A DNA stretch of 64,000 nt from Gordonia malaquae NBRC 108250 (GTDB taxonomy: Bacteria; Actinomycetota; Actinomycetes; Mycobacteriales; Mycobacteriaceae). The DNA is taken from contig NZ_BAOP01000020.1 in the NCBI RefSeq assembly GCF_000344135.1, positions 27,260-91,259 of the forward strand, written 5' to 3'. Positions 57,398 through 64,000 of the stretch are shown piece by piece; the first letter of the stretch is position 1, and every line of letters begins with the position of its first letter. The notes below the pieces were generated by a model, which saw nothing but the letters and a program-made list of their open reading frames with translations, was not told the origin of the DNA and made no database searches. The translations under genes were made by a program, and so were the position numbers.

Positions 57398-57693
57398 GCC
57401 GTCACCTTCTTGGCGCCGTCGGCGTCACAGCAGGTGTACGCGCAGCAGGCCGCCGTGGTTCCGACCGACGTGTTCGTGTGTGCCGTCGACAATGCGTCGA
57501 GCTTCCTTGTCCGTTGCACCGTCACGTCGGCGAGGGCGGCGAGGAATCCGGCGCCGATCAGTCCGAAGACCGGCGCCAATGCGCCGGTGTCGAGCCGTTC
57601 GGCGTCGGCCTGGTCACGAACCCGGTCGGCGGCGCCCCGCTGCGCGTCGGCGACCGTGCGTAGTGCGGTCTGGTCAACTGTCACTGCCTTCAT
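57394..57693 (-). CDS. EspC-like type VII secretion target
   Basis: 99 residues, no Sec signal. MKAVTVDQTALRTVADAQRG followed by ADRVRDQADAERLDTGALAP is the helical start of the EspC/DUF2580 group of ESX-exported proteins, and GLIGAGFLAALADVTVQRTR gives the second helix. An unusual Cys cluster lies near the end: CCAYTCC within TTAACCAYTCCDADG. It probably forms a helical-hairpin partner for the NlpC/P60 protein encoded four bases on. No ESX machinery genes are in the window. Confidence 0.75.
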   Translation of the reverse strand: MKAVTVDQTALRTVADAQRGAADRVRDQADAERLDTGALAPVFGLIGAGFLAALADVTVQRTRKLDALSTAHTNTSVGTTAACCAYTCCDADGAKKVTA

Positions 57694-57748
57694 ACTCAGT
57701 TGGACGCACGGAATCAGCGTTCGGTTCCACGGTGTCCGGCGTGTCGCG

Positions 57749-59473
57749 TCAACCGAATGTGAACGTGAACCAGGAGACGCCAGGCGAGACGTCGAAGGTG
57801 AGCAGCCGGCTTCGGGGACCGCCGTCTGTCAGCCGATACAGGCGAGGGACGCCGTCGACGTCGATCACCCGGTCGGGACGTCCGTCCTGGTGCACCACTA
57901 CCCGGCCGCTGCCGCCGAGAACCGCGTTCACGTCGTCGGCTGTGCTCGCCAGCCGGATCCGAGCCTCGGCCCGAGCCGTGACCGACTCGTCCCCGACGTC
58001 GAATCGACCGGAGAGCCCGTACGTATCGTCGGGTTGCCGCGCCGCGAGCGAGAAGTCGTTCGGCCCGTTGGTGAGGTCAGGCGATCCCGCGTAGACGCCA
58101 CTCGAGCGCGTCGACGACAGGTACATCTCCGGTGACACGGCGCTGGACGGCGTCGACGTGTCGGCCGTGTTCACCGGCGCGGGCAGAACCGCACCGGGCG
58201 ACGCCGCGCGCAGCAGGTCCCGGATGCCGTTCTCGACCTCGCGATAACGCCCCTCCCCGAAGTTCGCGGCGCGGATCCGACCCGTGGCGTCGATCAGGTA
58301 CTTGGCGGGCCAGTAGCGATTGCCAAACGCCTGCCAGATCGCGTAGTCGTTGTCCTGCACCACCGGATAGTCGATGCGCTCGGCCCCGATGGCCGACGCC
58401 ACGTTGCCCGAGTCCTTCTCGAACGCGAACTCCGGAGTGTGCACACCGACCACGACCAATCCGGCGCTCCGATACGCGTCGTACCACTGTCGAACGTGCG
58501 GGCCGTCGCGCAGACAGTTGATGCACGAGTAGGTCCAGAAGTCGACGAGGACAACTCGTCCACGCAGGTCGGAAGCAGTCAACGGCCGACCGTCAGCGGT
58601 GTTGAACCATCGCCCACCGCCGTCGAACCCGGGTGCCGCGCCGCAGTCGGCGAGACCGTCTGCCTCCCCGCGGCACGCGGCGTCGCCGGAGTTCGAGCGA
58701 CCGAGCGCGTCGTTCACGGCATCAGAGTTGGAGAGCGCACGATCGGCGGCCGCCGTGTAACTGGGAAGTGCCGCTTGCAGACGGGCCGGGGCGTCCACCA
58801 CCAGTGCCGCAGCGAGTCCGATGAGCACCACGCCGCCGACGATTCGGAAGGTGCGCTGACGACTGCGATACGCCGCGAGCCTCCTCGATAGGGATGCCCC
58901 GGCAGCGGCGAACACCGCGAGCGGGAGCGCCGCGCCGATCGCGAAGGCCACCGTCAACACCACTGTCCGCCAACCGATCTGACCGGTGGCACCGGCCACC
59001 GAGATCGCAGCCAGGACCGGACCGGCACACGGCACGTACAGCGTTCCGAGCCCGATGCCGAGCAGGTACGGCGCGAAGCGTCCACCTCGCCCTGCGGAGG
59101 TGAACGCAGGCATCCGCGCGAACGGCCGCTCCAACAAATGGGACACCTGCGGCACGATCAGCCCGACGCCGATCAGGATCAACAGGACGATGCCCGTCCA
59201 CCGCAACACCGAATCCGGCAGCCCGAGTGCGCTGAGGATCAGTGTGCCGAGCAGCGAGATGATGCTGAAACTGGTGACGATTCCGGCGATGATCGCGGGA
59301 GTCCGCCATCGATTCGGGGGATCCTCTGCGTCGTCGGACACCGCCGATCGCGATCCGCCGGTCACAAAAACGATCGGCAGCATCGGCAGCACACACGGCG
59401 ACACTCCTGTCACCAGCCCGCCTGCCAACCCGACCAGAATCACCGTCAGCACGACACTCTCCTCACTGACCAC
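57749..59473 (-). CDS. dipZ: DipZ: CcdA-like membrane protein fused to a thioredoxin domain
   Basis: 574 residues. An N-terminal CcdA-type bundle (LVGLAGGLVTGVSPCVLPML, with the conserved Pro-Cys, and LLGIGLGTLYVPCAGPVLAA) carries electrons across the membrane. An extracytoplasmic thioredoxin-like domain (VLVDFWTYSCINCLRDGPHV, CINC active site) and a C-terminal beta-rich domain (about 445-574) follow. The protein reduces disulfides outside the cell. It sits 58 bases after rskA, so it is in the sigK operon. In M. tuberculosis dipZ lies with SigK-controlled mpt70/mpt83. Confidence 0.92.
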   Translation of the reverse strand: MVSEESVVLTVILVGLAGGLVTGVSPCVLPMLPIVFVTGGSRSAVSDDAEDPPNRWRTPAIIAGIVTSFSIISLLGTLILSALGLPDSVLRWTGIVLLILIGVGLIVPQVSHLLERPFARMPAFTSAGRGGRFAPYLLGIGLGTLYVPCAGPVLAAISVAGATGQIGWRTVVLTVAFAIGAALPLAVFAAAGASLSRRLAAYRSRQRTFRIVGGVVLIGLAAALVVDAPARLQAALPSYTAAADRALSNSDAVNDALGRSNSGDAACRGEADGLADCGAAPGFDGGGRWFNTADGRPLTASDLRGRVVLVDFWTYSCINCLRDGPHVRQWYDAYRSAGLVVVGVHTPEFAFEKDSGNVASAIGAERIDYPVVQDNDYAIWQAFGNRYWPAKYLIDATGRIRAANFGEGRYREVENGIRDLLRAASPGAVLPAPVNTADTSTPSSAVSPEMYLSSTRSSGVYAGSPDLTNGPNDFSLAARQPDDTYGLSGRFDVGDESVTARAEARIRLASTADDVNAVLGGSGRVVVHQDGRPDRVIDVDGVPRLYRLTDGGPRSRLLTFDVSPGVSWFTFTFG

Positions 59474-59531
59474 GCCGCAGTCGGACGCTCGTCATCAGTG
59501 ATTCGTCACCGTGCCCCGCAGGGATCGGTCG

Positions 59532-60227
59532 TCATCGCATCGGGATCGTCACCACCATCGGCGACGACGGCTGGTGGGAGCCCGCCATCGGTTCGACGGA
59601 CAGGCCGATGTCGCCCGGTCGATCCATGTCGGCCATCACGACCGACGTGTCGCCCGCACCGCTGCGGACAACTCCCGCGCTCTTCTTCCGACCCCCGACG
59701 GTGATCCACACCTGATATCCCATCTCGGGCTCGGTCGCGGGGAGGTCGGCGACCGTCACGACGGTGGCACGCATCGACGGCGCGTACATCGCGGCGATGG
59801 TGCCGTCGCCGACCGTTCCGGTGGCCTTCTCCATGTCGGGGGCGGCAAGAACCTGCCGCATCGTGTCGTCGTGCAGCACGATCGGAGGCGCGTCCCCGGC
59901 GCGGTTCGACGACCACACCGCGGCACCGATCCCTCCCCCCACGACGACAAGCCCCACAGCGGCTGCGACCATCAATCGCTTGGCGCGTCGGTCGTGCCTG
60001 GGCTTCGGCGAGTGCGTCGCGGCCAACACCGCCGACCGCAGGCGTTCAGGCACCTGTTCGACGTCGGTGGACATCATCGCCGCGGCTTCACGCAGGTTGT
60101 CGAGTTCCGCGCCGCAGCTCGGGCAGTCGTCGACGTGGCGGAGGAGGCGTCGGCGTTCCACGTCGTCGACGGCGTCGACCGCCAGGGCGCCCAATGCGTC
60201 GAGCGGATGTTCGTCCGTGGTCATCAC
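59532..60227 (-). CDS. rskA: Anti-sigma-K factor
   Basis: 231 residues. The N-terminal anti-sigma domain has the zinc-type motif RLLRHVDDCPSCGAELDNLR (HxxxCxxC), one membrane helix follows (LMVAAAVGLVVVGGGIGAAV, about 95-115), and the outer RskA domain ends HQPSSPMVVTIPMR. RskA holds SigK inactive until it is degraded by regulated proteolysis. The start overlaps the sigK stop by four bases. Confidence 0.92.
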   Translation of the reverse strand: MMTTDEHPLDALGALAVDAVDDVERRRLLRHVDDCPSCGAELDNLREAAAMMSTDVEQVPERLRSAVLAATHSPKPRHDRRAKRLMVAAAVGLVVVGGGIGAAVWSSNRAGDAPPIVLHDDTMRQVLAAPDMEKATGTVGDGTIAAMYAPSMRATVVTVADLPATEPEMGYQVWITVGGRKKSAGVVRSGAGDTSVVMADMDRPGDIGLSVEPMAGSHQPSSPMVVTIPMR

Positions 60228-60775
60228 AGGCCTCCCATGCAGGTCCGGAGCCGTTGCAAGCCGTCGCGGATACGAGTCTTGACAGTCGCCGGGTTCACGG
60301 CGAGGACGGCGGCGACCTCGGCGTATGTTCGGCCGCCGAAGTACGCGAGGTCGATCGCTTCTCGCTGTCGGCCGGTGAGCCCGTCGAGGCAGCGACGGAC
60401 GCGGCGTGTCTCGTCGCGGTCGACCGCCGCCTCGCTCACCGTGTCATGACCGGACGGACGTGCCGCCTCGTACGCGATGTCTCTGCGGTTCGCCGCCGAG
60501 TCGTGGCGCACCGTGTCGACTGCGCGCCTATGGACAAGAGTCGTGACCCACGCCGTCGCCGATCCGCGACTGCGATCGAACGACGCCGCATCGCGCCACA
60601 CCTGAAGCCACGCGTCCTGAACCACCTCTTCGGCCAACGACGCGCTGGCGACCACTCTCCGCGCCAGCGCCAGATTGCGCGGCGCGAGCGCGTCGAAGAG
60701 GGTCGCATACGCGTCCCTGTCGCCTGTCGCCACCGCCTCGAGCAGTTCCTCGGGCTGAACTTCCACAGTTCTCAC
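60224..60775 (-). CDS. sigK: ECF RNA polymerase sigma factor SigK
   Basis: 183 residues. Region 2 includes DAYATLFDALAPRNLALARR and EEVVQDAWLQVWRDAASFDR; region 4 is QREAIDLAYFGGRTYAEVAA followed by VLAVNPATVKTRIRDGLQRL. GTG start at 60775. The partner anti-sigma gene is directly downstream. The promoter in front of it carries CCAATC-N17-CGAATC, as does the opposite-facing lipoprotein gene, so SigK most likely drives both, including itself. Confidence 0.93.
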   Translation of the reverse strand: MRTVEVQPEELLEAVATGDRDAYATLFDALAPRNLALARRVVASASLAEEVVQDAWLQVWRDAASFDRSRGSATAWVTTLVHRRAVDTVRHDSAANRRDIAYEAARPSGHDTVSEAAVDRDETRRVRRCLDGLTGRQREAIDLAYFGGRTYAEVAAVLAVNPATVKTRIRDGLQRLRTCMGGL

Positions 60776-60781
60776 ACCCTC

Positions 60782-60810
60782 GATTCGTCGCGAGCCCGTC
60801 CAGAGATTGG
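60782..60810 (-). promoter_or_regulatory. SigK-type promoter of sigK
   Basis: Read on the minus strand: CCAATC (60810-60805), 17 bases, CGAATC (60787-60782), just seven bases before the sigK start codon. It resembles the CCATCC / CCGAAT-like SigK sites of M. tuberculosis. It is identical in both boxes and spacing to the promoter on the other strand. Confidence 0.7.
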
Positions 60811-60823
60811 TCGTCGATCAGAA

Positions 60824-60852
60824 CCAATCCTTCGCCTCGGCCGTCGCGAATC
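60824..60852 (+). promoter_or_regulatory. SigK-type promoter of the Met-rich lipoprotein gene
   Basis: CCAATC (60824-60829), 17 bases, CGAATC (60847-60852), 48 bases before the lipoprotein start codon. The match to the sigK promoter on the opposite strand, in both hexamers and spacer length, is unlikely by chance. Confidence 0.72.
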
Positions 60853-60900
60853 GGTGAATGAGGGGCGCGATCGGCGCGTCCACACATCGAAAGGCACGAC

Positions 60901-61167
60901 ATGTCGACCACCAGCTCGATCTCCCCCCGCACCGTCGCCGGAGCAGTTCTCGCCGGAGCCGCCTCCCTCGCCCTGCTCACCGCCTGCGGAGACGACTCCT
61001 CATCCGATGAGTCGCCGACGAGCGGGATGACACAGCCGATGTCGTCGACCATGATGATGCCGCCGATGTCGTCTGACCCGAAGATGTCGCCCGAGATGAC
61101 AAGCCCTGAGATGTCTCCGCAGGTCACAAGCCCTGCAATGACACCGGGCATGACCATGGACCACTGA
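60901..61167 (+). CDS. Small Met-rich lipoprotein
   Basis: 88 residues. A lipoprotein signal ends in LALLTACG, with the lipid-bearing Cys at residue 29. The mature part is disordered and Met-rich: about 13 Met in the last 47 residues, as GMTQPMSSTMMMPPMSSDPK and MSPEMTSPEM-type repeats of M-S/T-P. No Cys or His beyond one His at the end. Such a composition could bind Cu(I) or absorb oxidants. GAAAGG precedes the ATG. It replaces, in its position relative to SigK, the mpt83/mpt70 lipoproteins of mycobacteria, to which it is not similar. No family is known to me. Confidence 0.8.
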   Translation: MSTTSSISPRTVAGAVLAGAASLALLTACGDDSSSDESPTSGMTQPMSSTMMMPPMSSDPKMSPEMTSPEMSPQVTSPAMTPGMTMDH

Positions 61168-61264
61168 TCGGTCACGTTGTCGTCACTCGTTCCAGAGTCC
61201 GTTTCGGGCCACTGACCAGGGTGCGTGCAGCGGGATCGACAGAACATGACTACGCTCTGTGATC

Positions 61265-62530
61265 ATGGCCGGAGACATTGTCCCCATCGAACTCGGACTC
61301 ACCGAAGGCAACCTGTTCACACTGTGGGCCCCACGCTGGCGCGAGGGCGACGACGAGTGGGAGGCGTTCCTCGGTCTCGACGAGGATCTGTACGCTCTCG
61401 ACTCCGTCGCCGAGCTCGCCGCATTCGTGCGCGGTGACGACGACAACGACCTCGCCGATCATCCCGCGTGGGAGACGATCAAGCAGCTCCAGGCCGACGA
61501 ACTGGTGCCCGACGACCGTCACTCCTATGACCTCGTCGGCGTGCCGGAGCTCGCCGCAGAGGACCCGCGTGCCGAGGTGGTCGCCGAACTCGAAGACGCA
61601 CTCGAGATCGTGCGGATCATCGGCGAGGTCTGCGAGCTGGCTCCGATCACGAAGGTGTTCACCGGCAACCCCATCCTCGGCGCCGTCACCGTCGGCACCG
61701 ACAACTTCGCCGGACGTGACGGCGTGGACCTGTGGGTCCGCATCGGCCGCATCATCGCGAAGAACTGGGACGACGTCCTCGACGCTCTCGACGAGGTCAT
61801 CTCGCGCCCCAAGGTGGACGCCGCGGCTGTCGAAGAAGCCGAAGAGGAGCTCGCCGCAGCTGCGTCGGCCGAAGACGAGGACGAGCCGGAAGACGAAGAC
61901 GGCGTCGACTCGATCGACGACGAGGACGAGGAGTCTGACGAAGGCGACGACGAAGACGACGATGATCTCGTCGACGAGGACGACTTCTGGGCGGCCGTCG
62001 GCATCGACCCGATCCGCATCTACACCGATGAGGGCGAGTTCCTGACTCTGCGCTGCTATCTCGGCGACGATCCGCTGTTCCTCGGTTCGAAGGGCAAGAT
62101 CTTCGGCTTCGGCTCCGAGCGCGCACTGACCCGCTTCCTCGCTGACGGCAAGGGCCACGACCTGGCGAAGCTCTCCACCTTCGCTGATGTCCGGAGCGCC
62201 GCCGAGACCGCGGAGATCGAGTACCAGGTGCTCCCGGAGAACGTGTACTCGTTGCAGGGCATCGACGAGGACATCCTCGATGGTCCGCGCCGCGTCGACT
62301 CCAAGCAGCTCGATCTCGCGGTCGAACTGCTCACCGACGCCGCGGACTACGCGGGGATCGACACCGTGGGTGAGGAACTCGCGTCGACCACGCCCCTCGG
62401 CTGGTTCGTCGACTACACGATCAACCCGGACCCCAAGCGCCTCGCTCCGTCGGGCCCGTTCGACAACGAGGCCGAAGTGTGGCGCGCCCTCGTCGTCGAC
62501 TTCGAGGACCGTCTCACCAAGCGCGGCTAG
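61265..62530 (+). CDS. Acidic conserved protein (Rv3311-like)
   Basis: About 421 residues, cytosolic, no signal peptide. Two folded parts (about 1-190 and 235-420: FLTLRCYLGDDPLFLGSKGK, EYQVLPENVYSLQGIDEDIL) flank a highly acidic linker at about 200-240 (EDEDEPEDEDGVDSIDDEDE and EESDEGDDEDDDDLVDEDDF). It looks like the hypothetical Rv3311 of M. tuberculosis, which also precedes add. Function unknown; the acid linker may mimic nucleic acid or bind cations. The start is either the GTG at 61259 or the ATG at 61265; no ribosome site is seen, so the message may be leaderless. Confidence 0.82.
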   Translation: MAGDIVPIELGLTEGNLFTLWAPRWREGDDEWEAFLGLDEDLYALDSVAELAAFVRGDDDNDLADHPAWETIKQLQADELVPDDRHSYDLVGVPELAAEDPRAEVVAELEDALEIVRIIGEVCELAPITKVFTGNPILGAVTVGTDNFAGRDGVDLWVRIGRIIAKNWDDVLDALDEVISRPKVDAAAVEEAEEELAAAASAEDEDEPEDEDGVDSIDDEDEESDEGDDEDDDDLVDEDDFWAAVGIDPIRIYTDEGEFLTLRCYLGDDPLFLGSKGKIFGFGSERALTRFLADGKGHDLAKLSTFADVRSAAETAEIEYQVLPENVYSLQGIDEDILDGPRRVDSKQLDLAVELLTDAADYAGIDTVGEELASTTPLGWFVDYTINPDPKRLAPSGPFDNEAEVWRALVVDFEDRLTKRG

Positions 62531-62543
62531 CATTTCCGACGCT

Positions 62544-62588
62544 TAAGGGGCGATTCGGTGTCACCTGGTGACACCGAATCGCCCCTTA
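62544..62588. terminator. Perfect hairpin between the acidic-protein gene and add
   Basis: Twenty-bp exact arms (AAGGGGCGATTCGGTGTC region) around a small CCTGG loop, starting 13 bases after one stop codon and ending five bases before the convergent add stop. It serves both strands. Confidence 0.85.
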
Positions 62589-62593
62589 GTGCG

Positions 62594-63712
62594 TCATCCG
62601 TCGAATCGCTGCGACTTCAACCTCGCGAAACCCGGCTTGATGACGCCGTCGATGAGGGCGATCCGTTCGTCGAACGGCAGGAAGGCCGACTTCATGGCGT
62701 TGACCGTGAAACGTTCGAAGTCGGCCCAGTCGTAGCCGAACTGCCGGTGCAGGAGCATGAACTCCCGACTCATCGACGTGTCGCTCATCAGCCGGTTGTC
62801 GGTGTTCACGGTGACGCGGAACCGGAGTCGGGCCAGCACGTCGAACGGGTGGTCGGCGAGGGACGCGACGGCGCCTGTCTGCACGTTGCTGCTCGGGCAC
62901 AGTTCGAGGGGGATCCGCTTGTCGCGGACGTAGTGCGCGACTCTGCCGAGCGTCGCTCCGTCGACGGGTCGACCGGGAGATACTCCGCCGCCGGGCAGCG
63001 TCACGTCGTCCATCACTCGTACGCCGTGACCGAGGCGCTCCGCACCGCAGAACGCGATCGCCTCGTGGATCGACGGCAGCCCGAACGCCTCCCCTGCGTG
63101 GATGGTGAAATGTGCACACTCGCCGCGCAGATACTCGAAGGCGTCCAGGTGGCGGCTCGGCGGGAATCCGGCCTCGGCGCCCGCGATGTCGAACCCGGCG
63201 ACGCCTCGGTCACGGTAGGTCACGGCGAGTTCGGCGATCTCGCGGGATCTGGCCGCATGCCGCATCGCGGTCACCAGACACCGCACGACAATCGGCCGAC
63301 CCTGTGCGCGAGCCTCGTCGGCGCCCTCGGCGAACCCCGCGAGCACTGCCTCCATCACGTCGTCCAGGCTCAGGCCCTTCTCCACGTGGAGTTCGGGTGC
63401 GAACCGGACCTCTGCGTAGACGACCCCGTCTGTCGACAGATCTTCCACACACTCCCGCGCGACACGAGTCAACGCCGACGCCGTCTGCATCACACCGACG
63501 GTGTGCGCAAACGTCTCCAGGTAGGTCTCCAGTGACCCGCTGTTCGCAGCCGTCGCGAACCAGGTCGCCAGTGCGTCCGCGTCGTCGGCGGGAAGAGCGC
63601 CGTACCCGGTCTCATGAGCGAGTTCCAGTACGGTAGCCGGGCGGAGACCGCCGTCGAGGTGATCGTGCAGAAGGACCTTCGGCGCCGTGCGGCACTGCTC
63701 CTCGGTGATCAT
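62594..63712 (-). CDS. add: Adenosine deaminase
   Basis: 372 residues; converts adenosine to inosine. Metal ligands HDHLDGGL at the start (HxH), [15 protein letters not shown] (catalytic Glu), the [11 protein letters not shown] strand and [12 protein letters not shown] (Asp ligand; the usual NTDDP reads NTDNR, as in mycobacterial relatives). Together with PNP it channels adenosine to hypoxanthine. The next gene starts 114 bases away on the other strand. Confidence 0.94.
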   Translation of the reverse strand: MITEEQCRTAPKVLLHDHLDGGLRPATVLELAHETGYGALPADDADALATWFATAANSGSLETYLETFAHTVGVMQTASALTRVARECVEDLSTDGVVYAEVRFAPELHVEKGLSLDDVMEAVLAGFAEGADEARAQGRPIVVRCLVTAMRHAARSREIAELAVTYRDRGVAGFDIAGAEAGFPPSRHLDAFEYLRGECAHFTIHAGEAFGLPSIHEAIAFCGAERLGHGVRVMDDVTLPGGGVSPGRPVDGATLGRVAHYVRDKRIPLELCPSSNVQTGAVASLADHPFDVLARLRFRVTVNTDNRLMSDTSMSREFMLLHRQFGYDWADFERFTVNAMKSAFLPFDERIALIDGVIKPGFARLKSQRFDG

Positions 63713-63826
63713 GCTTCGACCGTATCCGCGTTCGCCCGACCGCGCTCGCGGAGCGGATCGACCATTAGGGTCGACGACACCCTCTCGTCACTGCGAATTC
63801 GCTTGAGGTCATTAGATTCTCGATCC

Positions 63827-64000
63827 ATGAAACGTCGTCTCGCCGCGGCCGCAGCCGCCGCCTCCGTGGTTCTCGGCGCTGTCGCCGTCGGACCTGTCCA
63901 CGCCGTCGATTCCAAGCATTCGATAGACCTGCAGTCTCACCGTGGCGGACGAGGAGAACACACCGAGGAGTCCCTGTACGGCTTCGCGAAGTCACTGGAA
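63827..64000 (+). CDS. Glycerophosphodiester phosphodiesterase, N-terminal part (cut by window)
   Basis: 58 residues visible. A signal peptide (MKRRLAAAAAAASVVLGAVA ... PVHAVD) is followed by IDLQSHRGGRGEHTEESLYG, the HRGGxxxxxENT-like start of the GDPD TIM barrel with the first catalytic His. An exported GDPD would release glycerol 3-phosphate from phospholipid head groups, which glpD in this window could use. The rest lies beyond the end. Confidence 0.8.
   Translation, partial: MKRRLAAAAAAASVVLGAVAVGPVHAVDSKHSIDLQSHRGGRGEHTEESLYGFAKSLE

Overview
The window is high-GC, gene-dense actinobacterial chromosome. Several features point to a mycolic-acid-bearing member of the Mycobacteriales (Corynebacteriales), most like Gordonia or a near relative: an antigen-85-type mycoloyltransferase-like esterase, a SigK/RskA/DipZ group, an EspC-like type VII secretion target, a RamB/PrpR-type propionate regulator, and a gene order in the right half that follows Mycobacterium tuberculosis lhr-nei ... 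glpD2-lpdA ... amiA-deoD-pmmB-upp-Rv3311-add as I remember it. The genus is an inference. I saw no rRNA, tRNA, CRISPR array, prophage or transposase gene.

Left part (1-21 kb), core carbon metabolism: the end of a biotin-dependent acyl-CoA carboxylase, an MscS channel, a zinc-independent L36 paralogue behind a Zur-type box, and metE behind a cobalamin riboswitch. A minus-strand run prpD-prpB-prpC-pyc follows, diverging from its likely regulator gene; it would turn propionyl-CoA into pyruvate and recycle pyruvate to oxaloacetate. Next comes proline catabolism: a PucR-type regulator, bifunctional putA and the symporter putP, with a second PucR-type gene overlapping putP tail to tail.

Middle part (22-33 kb), accessory: a Baeyer-Villiger-type monooxygenase, a 167-bp fold-back (MITE-like) element, and a compact operon of four related secreted proteins with Gly-Ser-Leu tails ending in a mycoloyltransferase-like esterase. 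This operon is the best candidate for an undescribed system. It is followed by an acyl-CoA dehydrogenase, a serine hydrolase, an unknown protein, and cbtB-cbtA plus a phosphatase-like gene (predicted cobalt uptake).

Right part (33-64 kb): lhr helicase and nei glycosylase; small oxidoreductases; glpD/glpK; two ArsR-type loci, each with a visible palindromic operator; lpdA; an M20 amidohydrolase and enoyl-CoA hydratase divergent from PNP and a phosphohexomutase, with a tandem 20-bp repeat between them; upp; an NlpC/P60 hydrolase paired with an EspC-like protein; then dipZ-rskA-sigK facing a Met-rich lipoprotein gene. The sigK and lipoprotein promoters carry the same CCAATC-N17-CGAATC pattern on opposite strands. 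The window closes with a very acidic conserved protein, add, and the start of a glycerophosphodiesterase gene.

The only gene-free stretch over 300 bases is 2489-2957, which holds the riboswitch leader of metE.
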